DNA of 64,000 bases from Amycolatopsis thermalba. Its GTDB lineage: Bacteria; Actinomycetota; Actinomycetes; Mycobacteriales; Pseudonocardiaceae. Position numbers and translations under genes: made by a program. The stretch lies in the NCBI RefSeq assembly GCF_003385215.1, contig NZ_PQHW01000001.1, positions 62,001 through 126,000 of the forward strand, in the 5' to 3' direction. Below are positions 1 through 7,739 of the stretch, piece by piece. The notes below the pieces were generated by a model. That model had not been told where the DNA came from, searched no databases, and was given only the letters and a program-made list of their open reading frames with translations. How positions within the stretch are numbered: the first letter of the stretch is position 1; each line of letters opens with the position of its first letter.

Positions 1-290
1 GGCTCGACCATGGAGCGCAGGTCGGCGTGGATGTCGCCGTTGACGCCGATGATCGCCGGGTGCCCGAAGGTGCGGCCGCCGGCCGGGGTGATGACGGCCT
101 CGAAGTCCGGGCTGGTGGCGACCTCGCGGCAGACCTCGGCGGTCGAGGCGACGTAGGAGCCCAGCACGGGCACGAAGGCGAGCGGAGCTTCCGCCCGCAG
201 CCGCTCGTACACCTCGTACGGGTTGCGCTCGAGCTGCGTCATGGTGACCTCGTCGAGCCAGGCGAGGTCGGGCCGTTCGGTCGTCGTCAT
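1..290 (-). CDS. Cytochrome P450, N-terminal fragment
   Basis: Only the first 96 codons are inside the window; the gene runs off the left edge. The ATG at 290 is preceded by a GGAGGA ribosome site. The visible protein has a typical bacterial P450 start: an [14 protein letters not shown] stretch near residue 24, then the beta-sheet segment and the region leading to the B-C helices (HADLR near residue 88). The heme-binding cysteine, I-helix and ExxR motif lie outside, so substrate and subfamily cannot be judged. It is divergent from the AraC regulator at 430, which is a natural candidate for its control (inference). Confidence 0.8.
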
Positions 291-429
291 CGCGGTGTCC
301 TCCCACATCGTCGTCCGGGATGACACGGGAGGCTAGGCAGCGCTGACCCGCGCGGCGACACGCTTCGCGCGGTGACGGCACGGATCGCGCGGCCGGTTCG
401 TGACGTGCGTCTCTGGTAGCCTCCTGCGC

Positions 430-1359
430 ATGCCCGCACGGCGTAGTGCGCCGCCCCGGGACTGGCACCAGGCCTCCCGGAAGGTGGCGGAGGCTTATTT
501 CCCGCACGAGCTGCGGCCGCTCGGCGGTGGCCGCGACCCGCGCCTGACGCTGCGCACGCTGGACCTGGGCCCGGTGCTGGTGGGCCATGTCGGGTGGGGC
601 GCCGACGTGCGGATCGGGTGTGAGTACCCGGGCGCGTACGAGGTCAACATGCCGCTGACCGGGCACCTGGAAAGCCGTGGCAGGCACGGGCCGGTGGTGT
701 CGGTGGCCGGGCAGGCGACGGTGTTCCGCGCCGACACGCCGTCGCTGATCAGCCACTGGGACGCGACCTGCACGGTGCTGGGCGTGAAGTTCGACAGCGC
801 GTGGCTGGACCGCGAGGCCGAGCGGGTGCTGGGCGGTGACCGGGTGACGCTGCGTGGTGAGCTGCCCGACCAGCTCGAACTGGGCGCCGGGCAGGGCCGC
901 GCGTGGCGTCAGCTGGTGGGCGGCCTGGCGGCGAACCTGCACGAGCCCGGGATGCTCGGGGAGGTGGTGCGGGAGCAGCTGGCGGGTGCGCTGGCGGCGA
1001 GTTTCCTGCTGGCCGGGTGCCCCGAGGCGGGCGCGGGCCCGGTGCCGCGCCCGCGGGCGATCAACCGCGTGCTGGACCGGCTGCGCGACGACCCGGGACG
1101 AGCCTGGACGGCGGGCGACATGGCGGAGGTGGCGGGCACCAGCGTCCGGCGGCTGCAGGAGGGGTTCCGGCAGTGGGTGGGCTGCAGCCCGACCGAGTAC
1201 CTGCTGGGAATCCGCCTGCAACGCGCCGACGCGGACCTGGCTTCGTCGGGGTGCACGGTCAGCGAGGTGGCGGCCCGCTGGGGCTTCTCGAGCGCCAGCC
1301 GTTTCGCGGCCGCCTACCGGCGGCGGTACGGGGTGCCTCCGGCGCAGGCGCGCCGCTGA
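430..1359 (+). CDS. AraC family transcriptional regulator
   Basis: A 309-residue DNA-binding regulator. The N-terminal two thirds resemble the AraC-binding-like cupin domain found in actinobacterial AraC proteins. The C-terminal 100 residues carry the paired helix-turn-helix, with TAGDMAEVAGTSVRRLQEGF as first HTH and VSEVAARWGFSSASRFAAAY as second. I prefer ATG 430 to the upstream GTG at 400 because a TAGCCT -10-like hexamer ends 7 bases before it, which suggests a leaderless transcript. It is divergent from the truncated P450 and convergent with the methyltransferase. The ligand is unknown. Confidence 0.85.
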   Translation: MPARRSAPPRDWHQASRKVAEAYFPHELRPLGGGRDPRLTLRTLDLGPVLVGHVGWGADVRIGCEYPGAYEVNMPLTGHLESRGRHGPVVSVAGQATVFRADTPSLISHWDATCTVLGVKFDSAWLDREAERVLGGDRVTLRGELPDQLELGAGQGRAWRQLVGGLAANLHEPGMLGEVVREQLAGALAASFLLAGCPEAGAGPVPRPRAINRVLDRLRDDPGRAWTAGDMAEVAGTSVRRLQEGFRQWVGCSPTEYLLGIRLQRADADLASSGCTVSEVAARWGFSSASRFAAAYRRRYGVPPAQARR

Positions 1360-1462
1360 GCGGCTTCTGCGGTGCCGGGCCGTTCGGCCGGCCGAGCACG
1401 CCACCTGACTCCCCCACTACCGGCGCGTCCCCGGTGCCGGGTGGTCACGCGCCCCGGAGCGG

Positions 1463-2071
1463 TTACCCCTTCGCGGTGGCCAGGACCAGGTAGCGGTCCG
1501 CGCCGTCGTCGATGGTGTCGAGGCGCCAGCCGGCCGCGGTGAGGGCGGCGCGGATGTTCGGCTCGGCGCGCAGGTCCTCCGGGGTCAGCTCCCGGCCCTG
1601 CCGCCGCGCGAGTGCCGCGCGCCCGACCGGATGGAACAACGCCAGCCGCCCACCGGGCCGGCAGACCCGGGCCAGCTCCCGCAACCCGGCCACCGGATCG
1701 GCCAGGTGCGACACGAGCCCCGCGGCGAACACCGCGTCCAGCACCCCGGACCGCAACGGAAGGTGCACCGCGTCCCCGAGCACCAGCGCCGCAAGGCGAT
1801 GGCGCCCGCGCACGGTGGCCTCGGCGAGCATCTCGGGCGTCACATCGACCCCGATGACCGTCCCTTCCGGACCGACTGCGTCCCGCAACTCCGGCAGCGC
1901 GCGCCCCGTGCCGCAAGCGATGTCGGCCACCACTCCACCCACCGGCGGCCCCAGCTCGGCGACGGCACGCCGGTAGCGCGGCCCGTCGTCGGGGAACTTC
2001 AGCTCCCAGGCCGCCGCCCGCGGCCCGAAGAAGGCCCGCGTCGCAGCGAGATCGGTGGATGGCACGCTCAT
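1463..2071 (-). CDS. Class I SAM-dependent methyltransferase
   Basis: A 202-residue UbiE/COQ5-like methyltransferase. Motif I is VADIACGTGRALPEL near residue 49, the acidic post-I residue is in VIGVDVTPEML, and the post-motif II segment is AGLVSHLADPVAGLRELARV. It probably methylates a small molecule in the cytoplasm; the substrate cannot be read from sequence. The N-terminus (FFGPRAAAWELKFPDD) matches a common actinobacterial group. A TAGGCT hexamer lies 6 bases before the ATG, consistent with leaderless transcription. It stands alone, convergent with the AraC gene. Confidence 0.82.
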   Translation of the reverse strand: MSVPSTDLAATRAFFGPRAAAWELKFPDDGPRYRRAVAELGPPVGGVVADIACGTGRALPELRDAVGPEGTVIGVDVTPEMLAEATVRGRHRLAALVLGDAVHLPLRSGVLDAVFAAGLVSHLADPVAGLRELARVCRPGGRLALFHPVGRAALARRQGRELTPEDLRAEPNIRAALTAAGWRLDTIDDGADRYLVLATAKG

Positions 2072-2363
2072 GGGAGCAGCCTAGGCGTTCCGCCCCCAAC
2101 CAGGCACACGCAGCGACCACCGCACCGCGGACACCACTCGCACCGAGCCGGGAAAGTGGCGGCCGCCCACCACTGCAGCGGACCTCACGACAGGCCCGCA
2201 CCTCCGCCACCGGCCCAGCACCACGCACAGCCAGCACAACGGCCGCAACCACCCACACCGGCGAGCGGCCGGCTCACGACAGCCCACGCACCCCCACTCC
2301 GCTCCCCACCGGCCGGCACCGCGCAACGCCAGCGGCAACCGGCCTCACGCCAGCCCGCCCACC
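2072..2363. repeat. Intergenic stretch with degenerate repeats of a gene tail
   Basis: No convincing gene is seen here. Read on the minus strand, the LysR gene ends with codons for Leu-Ser-stop (stop at 2364-2366). The same CTGTCGTGA word recurs with stops at 2274-2276 and 2185-2187, spaced about 90 bases. The stretch before the two downstream copies is also partly alike (GGTGC-GG-CCGGTGG words). The region is strongly strand-asymmetric, G/T-rich on the minus strand. This is the weakest of three loci in the window showing repeated gene tails. The first few bases also hold the TAGGCT hexamer of the methyltransferase. Confidence 0.4.
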
Positions 2364-3281
2364 TCACGACAGCGCCGGCGCCTCCACTGCCGCCAGGCGC
2401 AGCGCCTCCGCCACCCGCGCCACCGCCTGGGGCAGTGCGCCGGGCAGCCGCGCGAGCATCAGCCGCCGTTGTTCGGACGGGCCGCCGTGCACCGGGAGGA
2501 TCCGCACGCCCGCCGGCGCCACCGCGGCGAGCGACGCGGGCGCCGTCGTGATGCCGCAGCCCGCGGCGACCAGGTTCAGCTTCGCCAGCCAGTCGCGCGC
2601 CGTGTGGGCGATCTCGGGCCGCTCGTCGAGGCCCGGCCGCACCCCCATCACCTTGTCGCCGCCCGCGCCCGCGATCCACCGCTGGCCGTGCAGATCCGCG
2701 ATGTCCACGAAGTCGCCGCGCGCCAGCGGATGCGTGGCGGGCACGGCGACGCACAGTCCGCGTTCGGCGAGCGTCCGCAGTTCCAGCGCCGGCGTTTCGC
2801 TGTCCGGCGGCCGGAACGGCGGCGCGGCCGCGATCAGCGCCAGGTCCAGCGTTCCGGCACGCAACGCGCGTACCAGCGCCGGGGTACTACCCTCGCGGGT
2901 CACCACGGTGATCGCCGGGTGGGTCTCGCGCAACGCGACCAGCGCCTGCGGCACCAGTCCGGCCCCGGCGCTGGCGAACCAGCCGAACCGCACCGTGCTG
3001 TGCTCGTCGGGCAGGCCGGCCAGCTCCCGCGCGGTGGCGTCGATCTGGTCGACGACGCTCGCCGCGCGGCGCACCACCACCCGGCCGGCGGGAGTCAGCC
3101 GCACGCCGTCGTGCCGCCGTTCCAGCAGCGGCGCCCCGGCGGCGCGTTCGAGCGACGCGATCTGCCGGGACACCGCGGACTGCGTGTAGCCCAGCGCGGC
3201 CGCGGCGGCGGTCAGCGTGCCCCGCTCGGCCACCTCCCGGAAAACCCGCAGCGCGGTGAGGGAGGCATCGGTGAAGGCCAT
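2364..3281 (-). CDS. LysR family transcriptional regulator
   Basis: A 305-residue LysR regulator. The winged helix occupies residues 1-60 (ALRVFREVAERGTLTAAAAA, then GYTQSAVSRQIASLE). It is followed by the linker helix and a periplasmic-binding-like effector domain. It is divergent from the SDR gene at 3353 with about 70 bases between starts, the usual arrangement for LysR control of an adjacent enzyme. The ligand is unknown. Confidence 0.85.
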   Translation of the reverse strand: MAFTDASLTALRVFREVAERGTLTAAAAALGYTQSAVSRQIASLERAAGAPLLERRHDGVRLTPAGRVVVRRAASVVDQIDATARELAGLPDEHSTVRFGWFASAGAGLVPQALVALRETHPAITVVTREGSTPALVRALRAGTLDLALIAAAPPFRPPDSETPALELRTLAERGLCVAVPATHPLARGDFVDIADLHGQRWIAGAGGDKVMGVRPGLDERPEIAHTARDWLAKLNLVAAGCGITTAPASLAAVAPAGVRILPVHGGPSEQRRLMLARLPGALPQAVARVAEALRLAAVEAPALS

Positions 3282-3352
3282 GATGAACAGGAATACCCCA
3301 GGTGCGGAACTTTCGCTACCCGGATGGCTCCGGGGTTCCTAACGTCGGAGGC

Positions 3353-4201
3353 ATGAACAGAGTCGCAGTTGTCACCGGCGCCACCCAGGGTCTCGGCCTC
3401 GCACTGGTCGAAGGTCTCGCGCAGCGTCTGTCCACAGGGGACACCGTGTACCTGACCGGGCGTGACCACGAGCGGATCCAGCAGGCGGTGGAGGCGATGC
3501 CCGCCGGTGGTGCCCACGTCCGCGGCGAGGTCTTCGACGTGGGCGACCCGGAAGCCGCCGCCCGGTTCGCCGATCTGGTCCGGGAGCGGCACGGTGGCGT
3601 CGACATCGTCTTCGGCAACGCCGTCATGCGCGTCGGCCCGGACGACGACCCGCGCGCGATCATCGACACCTACACCGAGGTCAACAACTTCGGCACCACG
3701 CGGCTGTTGCGGGCGTTCGCGCCGCTGGTGCGCGACGACGGCAGCCTCATCGTGGTGGCCAGCTCGCTGGGCACGCTGAAGCAGCTCGCGCCGGTGCTGC
3801 ACCACCACTTCGACGGCCTGACCGCGCTCGACGAGGTGGACGAGCAGGTCGCCGCGTGGCGGGACGCGGTCAAGGACGGCAGCGCCCGCTCCGGCGCCTG
3901 GCCGGGTTTCGTGAACATCCCGTCCAAGATCGCCCAGGTCGCGGCCGTGCGCGCCCTCGCCTCGCAGCGCCGGGACGGCGACCTGACGCGCGGGATCCTG
4001 CTGGCGGCGGTGTGCCCGGGGATGATCAACACCCCGACCTCCGCGCTGTGGTGGGACGTCAGCGACGCGCCGACGCCCGCCACGGCCGCGATTGCCCTGC
4101 TGGACCTCGTGCTCGAGCCCGGGAAGCCCGAGCACTACGGCGAGCTGGTGCGGTTCGGGCAGGTCGTGCCGTTCACACCAGGAACAGCAGCACGGCGCTG
4201 A
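3353..4201 (+). CDS. Short-chain dehydrogenase/reductase lacking the catalytic Tyr
   Basis: A 282-residue Rossmann-fold protein resembling carbonyl reductases. The dinucleotide motif TGATQGLG is at residues 9-16 and the downstream NA motif is in VFGNAVMRVG. A substrate loop lies between the serine strand (VVASSLGTL) and the active-site helix. In that helix the YxxxK tetrad reads N-I-P-S-K (within GFVNIPSKIAQVA), so Lys is present but Tyr is replaced by Asn. Either chemistry differs or the protein is not an oxidoreductase. The start has a CGGAGG site. It is probably controlled by the divergent LysR, and its 3' end overlaps the convergent membrane gene by 29 bases. Confidence 0.8.
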   Translation: MNRVAVVTGATQGLGLALVEGLAQRLSTGDTVYLTGRDHERIQQAVEAMPAGGAHVRGEVFDVGDPEAAARFADLVRERHGGVDIVFGNAVMRVGPDDDPRAIIDTYTEVNNFGTTRLLRAFAPLVRDDGSLIVVASSLGTLKQLAPVLHHHFDGLTALDEVDEQVAAWRDAVKDGSARSGAWPGFVNIPSKIAQVAAVRALASQRRDGDLTRGILLAAVCPGMINTPTSALWWDVSDAPTPATAAIALLDLVLEPGKPEHYGELVRFGQVVPFTPGTAARR

Positions 4202-4544
4202 GCAGGATGACGACGGCGGTCGCGAAGTGGACGCCGAACGCGACCGCCTTGGGCCCGCCATTGCGCAGCACGACGACCGTGTCACCGAACGGGAGCAGCG
4301 CGACGACCAGCATGAACCAGGCCTCGGCGTGCGGTCCGGCGAAGGCCAGCAGGGCCAGGCCGACGAGGCCGTAGCCGCCGTCGCGCAGCCCCTTGATCGT
4401 CAGGTAGGCCGGGTCGCCGCCGGTCCGGGCGGGGACGCCGTAGCCGGCCGCGGCGGCGCGGGGCGTGAACAGGAACCGCGCGCCGATGAACACGAGCAGC
4501 AGGTTGAGCAGGATGGCGAGCCCGTAGGCGACCGGGGTGAGCAT
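4173..4544 (-). CDS. DUF4267-type small membrane protein
   Basis: A 123-residue protein with four predicted membrane helices: near residues 5-25, 52-70 (GLRDGGYGLVGLALLAFAG), 75-93 and 100-122. It matches the DUF4267 pattern, including the LRDGGYGL segment. The function of the family is unknown. I choose ATG 4544 over 4550 because the AAGGAG site is 6 bases from 4544 and directly abuts 4550. Two perfect CTAGC-N3-GCTAG palindromes upstream suggest repression by a TetR-type protein that is not encoded nearby. Confidence 0.75.
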   Translation of the reverse strand: MLTPVAYGLAILLNLLLVFIGARFLFTPRAAAAGYGVPARTGGDPAYLTIKGLRDGGYGLVGLALLAFAGPHAEAWFMLVVALLPFGDTVVVLRNGGPKAVAFGVHFATAVVILLSAVLLFLV

Positions 4545-4556
4545 CTTCATCTCCTT

Positions 4557-4620
4557 GCTAGCGTTGCTAGGTACGTGATCGACACTAGCGTGTTGGTGAC
4601 AGAAGCGCTAGCACTGCTAG
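4557..4620 (-). promoter_or_regulatory. Pair of CTAGC-N3-GCTAG palindromes upstream of the DUF4267 gene
   Basis: Two perfect 5-3-5 palindromes lie at 4558-4570 and 4608-4620, their centres 50 bp apart, with a further half-site near 4592. They flank the likely promoter of the membrane gene starting at 4544. Size and symmetry suit a TetR-family dimer. No regulator gene is adjacent. The rest of 4621-4770 shows no gene. Confidence 0.6.
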
Positions 4621-4771
4621 ATAGGTGGGAGATGTGATCCGTTCGGCGCCCCGGGCGCGGAGCGGGAGCGGTTGAATCGGGCGGCCGGATGAGCCGCTGC
4701 GGCCGCGGACCGGAGCGGCCGAGTCGCGTGCGGACGCAGGGGCGAGCAGCTTGATGGGCTCGGACGGCGCG

Positions 4772-4807
4772 GGTAAGAGCCGCCGCGAGGCAGCGGCGGC
4801 TCTTACC
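4772..4807 (-). terminator. Strong hairpin terminator after the amidase gene
   Basis: A perfect 15-bp stem (4772-4786 with 4793-4807, GGTAAGAGCCGCCGC and its complement) closes a 6-base loop. It sits about 60 bases past the amidase stop codon on the minus strand. There is no long T run, as is common in actinobacteria. Confidence 0.75.
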
Positions 4808-4868
4808 GATCAGCGACCGGCGCAGGCCAAGCGACCGCCCCACTGACCGCCAGAGCCCATCCCCCGGC

Positions 4869-6941
4869 TCAGTACCGGTACGCCACCGCCTTGCCGGTGG
4901 CGAACGAGAAGACGATGTAGCCGCCCTGGAAGTCGTTCCGGCGGCCGCCCGCCACGGCGTACTCGTCGCTCGTCGGGTAGCCCAGCCAGGACTTCTCCCA
5001 GCCCAGCGACGCCCAGTGGGAGCGGATCGCGCCGTAGATGGCGTGCGCGCCCGTGCCCGGCGACCAGTACACCGACCCGCCGCCGCTGCCGTTGAAGTGG
5101 TTGTACCGTCCCACCCCGTCCGGCGTCACCAGCTCGTTCGTCGTCGGGTAGCCGAGCGGGCCCGCCTCCCAGCCCAGCGCGCTCCACCGCGCCCGGATCG
5201 CGCCGTAGATCGCCCGCGCGCCGGTGCCCGGCGTCCAGTAGATCGACCCGCCGCCGCTGCCGGTGAAGTGGTTGTACCGGCCCACCCCGTCCGGCGTGCC
5301 CCGCTCGTCGGTCGCCGGGTAGGCCAGCGGGCCCGCCTCCCAGCCCAGCGCCGACCAGGTGTCGCGGATCGCGCCCTGGATCGCCTGCGCGCCGGTGCCC
5401 GAGGTCCAGTAGATCGACGCGTTCCCGGTGAAGTGGTTGTACCGCCCCACCCCGTCCGGCGTGACCCTCTGATCGGTGCGCGGGTACCCGAGCCCGGTCT
5501 CCCAGCCGCGCGCGGCCCACTTGTCGCGGATCGGCCCGTGGATGCCGCGCGCGCCGGTGTCCGGGGTGAAGTAGATCGAGGCGTTCTCGCTGAAGTGGTT
5601 GTAGCGGCCCACCCCGTCGGGCGTGCCCCGCTCGTCCGTCGTCGGGTACCCGAACAGCGACTGCCCGCCCAGCGCGGTGAACGTGCCGTGGATGGCGCCG
5701 TGCACCCAGTAGGCGCCCAGGTCGGACCGCCACGCGATGGTCGACCCGCCACCGCCGAACGTCGTCGCCCGGCCACCGCCCGGCCAGTCCGTCTCGACCG
5801 CGTACACCGGGCCCGCCGCGGCCGTCCCGACCGCCACCCACTTCTGGTGCACCGCGCCGGACCGCCAGTCGCCGGCCAGTTCGGTGGCGCGCGTGCGCAG
5901 GGCAGGCAGCTGCGCGTAGCCGGAGTTGCCGGGGCACTCGGTGGCGCCCACGTCCCGGTGCCCGAACACGGTCGGCAGCGTCACCTCGGTGCCCGCCGGG
6001 TACTTCGACGTGCCGCCGCCCCGGCTGACCAGCGTGGTCGAACCGGACGGGTCGGTGTAGCCGTTGCCGAGCTTCCACGCGGTCATCCGCGCCACCGCGT
6101 CCAGCGTCGCCTCGCTCGGCGCGACCGTGCTGTGCGTGCCGAGCATCGCGATGCCGAACGTGGACGTGTTGAACCCGCCCGCGTGCGCGCCGATCGTGGG
6201 CAGGTTCAGCCCGCCCGCGCGGCCCTCGAACACGGTGCCGCACTTGTCGACCAGGGCGTTGTAGCCGATGTCGCCCCAGCCGTTGGTGACCGCGTGGTAG
6301 TAGTAGATGCCCCGCACCAGCGACGCCGACTCCTCGCAGGTGTAGTCGTTGCTGTTGTCGGTGTGGTGCAGCGTCACGGCCTTGACGGTGGGCGCGTACT
6401 CCGGCGTCCAGGTCATCAGCGATTCGTCGGCGCCCCACTGCGCCCGCGTCACCACGGCCGGCATCGACGGCACCCCCGACGCCTGCGCCACCGTCGCATC
6501 CGCCGGGGAGGTCCCGGGATCGACCAGCACGGCGGACAGCTCGCCGGTCACCGGCACGCCGCCGCGTTCGGCGCGCACCTGCAGCCGGTCGGCCGGGCCG
6601 GTCCAGATCGGCTCGGTCGTGGACGGCGCCGCCACCCCGTCGCGGCCCGAGTCCTGCCGGTCCACGGCGCGCCAGTCGCTCCACGCGCCGCGCTGCGACC
6701 GCCACCGCACCGACACCTTCTCCGGCGCCGCGCCCCGCCAGCTCAGCCCGGCCAGCGAAAACCCTTCCCGCGCCGCGACCTCCCGCGCGCCCGGCGCCAC
6801 CTCGGGCGCGTTCGCGAGCGCCACGGTGGACGCCTTCGGCTCGACCGGCCCCGCCCCGGGCTGCGCCGCGGCGGGCGCGGACACCACGACCGCGACGGCC
6901 GCGACGACGGACAACAACGAACCCCAGTGACGCGGGCGCAC
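4869..6941 (-). CDS. Secreted PGRP-type N-acetylmuramoyl-L-alanine amidase with LGFP repeats
   Basis: A 690-residue exported peptidoglycan hydrolase. I choose GTG 6941, which has a GAGGAG site; the upstream ATG at 7028 has none. Residues 1-27 form a signal peptide (basic start, SLLSVVAAVAVVVSAPAAA). An N-terminal beta-rich region leads to an amidase_2/PGRP domain near residues 155-330. Its zinc ligands are visible in VTLHHTDNSND and GHRDVGATECPG. From about residue 355 to the end there are six LGFP/LGYP repeats of about 53 residues, each with a PDGVGRYNHF-like segment, which in corynebacterial proteins anchor to the cell envelope. It probably acts in wall remodelling outside the cell. Confidence 0.92.
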   Translation of the reverse strand: MRPRHWGSLLSVVAAVAVVVSAPAAAQPGAGPVEPKASTVALANAPEVAPGAREVAAREGFSLAGLSWRGAAPEKVSVRWRSQRGAWSDWRAVDRQDSGRDGVAAPSTTEPIWTGPADRLQVRAERGGVPVTGELSAVLVDPGTSPADATVAQASGVPSMPAVVTRAQWGADESLMTWTPEYAPTVKAVTLHHTDNSNDYTCEESASLVRGIYYYHAVTNGWGDIGYNALVDKCGTVFEGRAGGLNLPTIGAHAGGFNTSTFGIAMLGTHSTVAPSEATLDAVARMTAWKLGNGYTDPSGSTTLVSRGGGTSKYPAGTEVTLPTVFGHRDVGATECPGNSGYAQLPALRTRATELAGDWRSGAVHQKWVAVGTAAAGPVYAVETDWPGGGRATTFGGGGSTIAWRSDLGAYWVHGAIHGTFTALGGQSLFGYPTTDERGTPDGVGRYNHFSENASIYFTPDTGARGIHGPIRDKWAARGWETGLGYPRTDQRVTPDGVGRYNHFTGNASIYWTSGTGAQAIQGAIRDTWSALGWEAGPLAYPATDERGTPDGVGRYNHFTGSGGGSIYWTPGTGARAIYGAIRARWSALGWEAGPLGYPTTNELVTPDGVGRYNHFNGSGGGSVYWSPGTGAHAIYGAIRSHWASLGWEKSWLGYPTSDEYAVAGGRRNDFQGGYIVFSFATGKAVAYRY

Positions 6942-7006
6942 GCGAACTCCTCGGTGAAGCCGACACAAACGCGAGGAGCCTACGCGACGAACCGGATCAT
7001 GAGGAC

Positions 7007-7026
7007 GAAAAATTCGAGAATTTTTC
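7007..7026. promoter_or_regulatory. AT-rich palindrome upstream of the amidase
   Basis: A perfect 9-bp inverted repeat with a 2-base spacer (GAAAAATTC-GA-GAATTTTTC). It is strikingly AT-rich for this genome and lies about 65 bases before the amidase GTG. It could be an operator or the promoter region itself. The rest of the 6942-7294 gap holds the iron-box-like site at 7190 and no gene. Confidence 0.5.
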
Positions 7027-7189
7027 ACACGGGAACCGGGTGATCATGGTTGGGAATTATCCCGCCACCAGGCGATCGTCTACAGTGGACACCAGTGGTA
7101 CGGACAATCACCCGAAGGGGCGGGAATCATTTCCGGGGGCGCCCTCCCGCAATTCTCGTCCGTGCTCCCACCAGCGCAAACCGCACCTT

Positions 7190-7208
7190 CAAGGATAGGC
7201 TCACCTAA
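7190..7208 (+). promoter_or_regulatory. Candidate IdeR/DmdR iron box
   Basis: This 19-base site matches the actinobacterial iron box TTAGGTTAGGCTAACCTAA at 15 of 19 positions, with mismatches at 1, 2, 6 and 13. It lies 86 bases before the DUF1540 gene. If functional, iron-loaded IdeR/DmdR would repress that gene. This is by eye; no weight matrix was run. Confidence 0.55.
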
Positions 7209-7294
7209 TTCCCGCCGAATTGCCGCGCACGCCCGGCGGTGGCATTGTCCGGGGTACCGGACGATGTCCCACCACCCTGTCGTGAGGAGCGGTT

Positions 7295-7594
7295 ATGACC
7301 AGCACCGAGATGCCCGCTGTGGCCGAGTGCACCGTCACCGGGTGCTCGTACAACCACGACGGATGCCACGCCTTCGCCATCACCGTCATGGGCGAGAACG
7401 GCTCGGCGGACTGCGGCACCTTCGTGCCGCTGAACACCAAGGGCGGCCTGGACCGGGTCGTCGCGCAGGTCGGCGCCTGCTCGCGCACCGACTGCACGTA
7501 CAACTCCTCGCTCGAGTGCACCGCCTCGGGCGTCCGGGTCGGGCCGGGTACCGGCGGTCACGCCGCCAACTGCCTCACCTACACCCCGCGCTGA
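7295..7594 (+). CDS. DUF1540 cysteine-rich protein
   Basis: A 99-residue protein with two copies of the DUF1540 metal-site-like motif: CTVTGCSYNHDGCHAFAITV near residue 12, and a second around CSRTDCTYNSSLECTASGV. Each ends with a further Cys in a C-G-T-F or C-L-T-Y context. The cysteine spacing suggests a small metal-binding fold. Function is not established. It is monocistronic, with an iron-box-like site upstream and a strong terminator behind, which fits a metal-related role (inference). Confidence 0.82.
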   Translation: MTSTEMPAVAECTVTGCSYNHDGCHAFAITVMGENGSADCGTFVPLNTKGGLDRVVAQVGACSRTDCTYNSSLECTASGVRVGPGTGGHAANCLTYTPR

Positions 7595-7606
7595 GCGCCC
7601 GGGACG

Positions 7607-7643
7607 ACGAGGGCACGGCCGCCGCGCGCGGCCGTGCCCTCGT
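7607..7643 (+). terminator. Intrinsic terminator after the DUF1540 gene
   Basis: A perfect 15-bp stem (ACGAGGGCACGGCCG at 7607-7621 pairing with 7629-7643) has a 7-base loop and is followed by GCTTTTC. It begins 13 bases after the stop codon. Confidence 0.85.
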
Positions 7644-7682
7644 GCTTTTCCCGCGCGTCCGGGCGAGAATCTCCCGGCGGGC

Positions 7683-7709
7683 TGTCGAGTCAGGGGCATC
7701 CCGTTCGTC
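7683..7709 (+). promoter_or_regulatory. ECF42-type promoter (TGTCGA-N17-CGTC)
   Basis: TGTCGA at 7683-7688 and CGTC at 7706-7709 are 17 bases apart. They match the -35 (TGTCGA) and -10 (CG[A/T]C) elements I recall being reported for ECF42 sigma factors. The site lies 30 bases before the DGPF gene, whose downstream neighbour encodes an ECF42-like sigma factor, so it is probably autoregulated. Confidence 0.72.
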
Positions 7710-7739
7710 ATCTTCGGATGAGGACGACGGGGAGGACGG

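Noticed and set aside
2081-2338. Small minus-strand frame in the gap after the LysR gene
   Set aside because: It is Trp/Arg/Gly-rich, without a domain or ribosome site; the gap is better explained by degenerate tail repeats.
4621-4843. Minus-strand small frame between the DUF4267 and amidase genes
   Set aside because: It overlaps the palindromic operators and a strong terminator, and its composition is Arg-rich without a recognisable domain.
6942-7028. Amidase start at ATG 7028
   Set aside because: It would place about 29 basic residues before the signal peptide and has no ribosome site; GTG 6941 has GAGGAG and starts a normal signal peptide.
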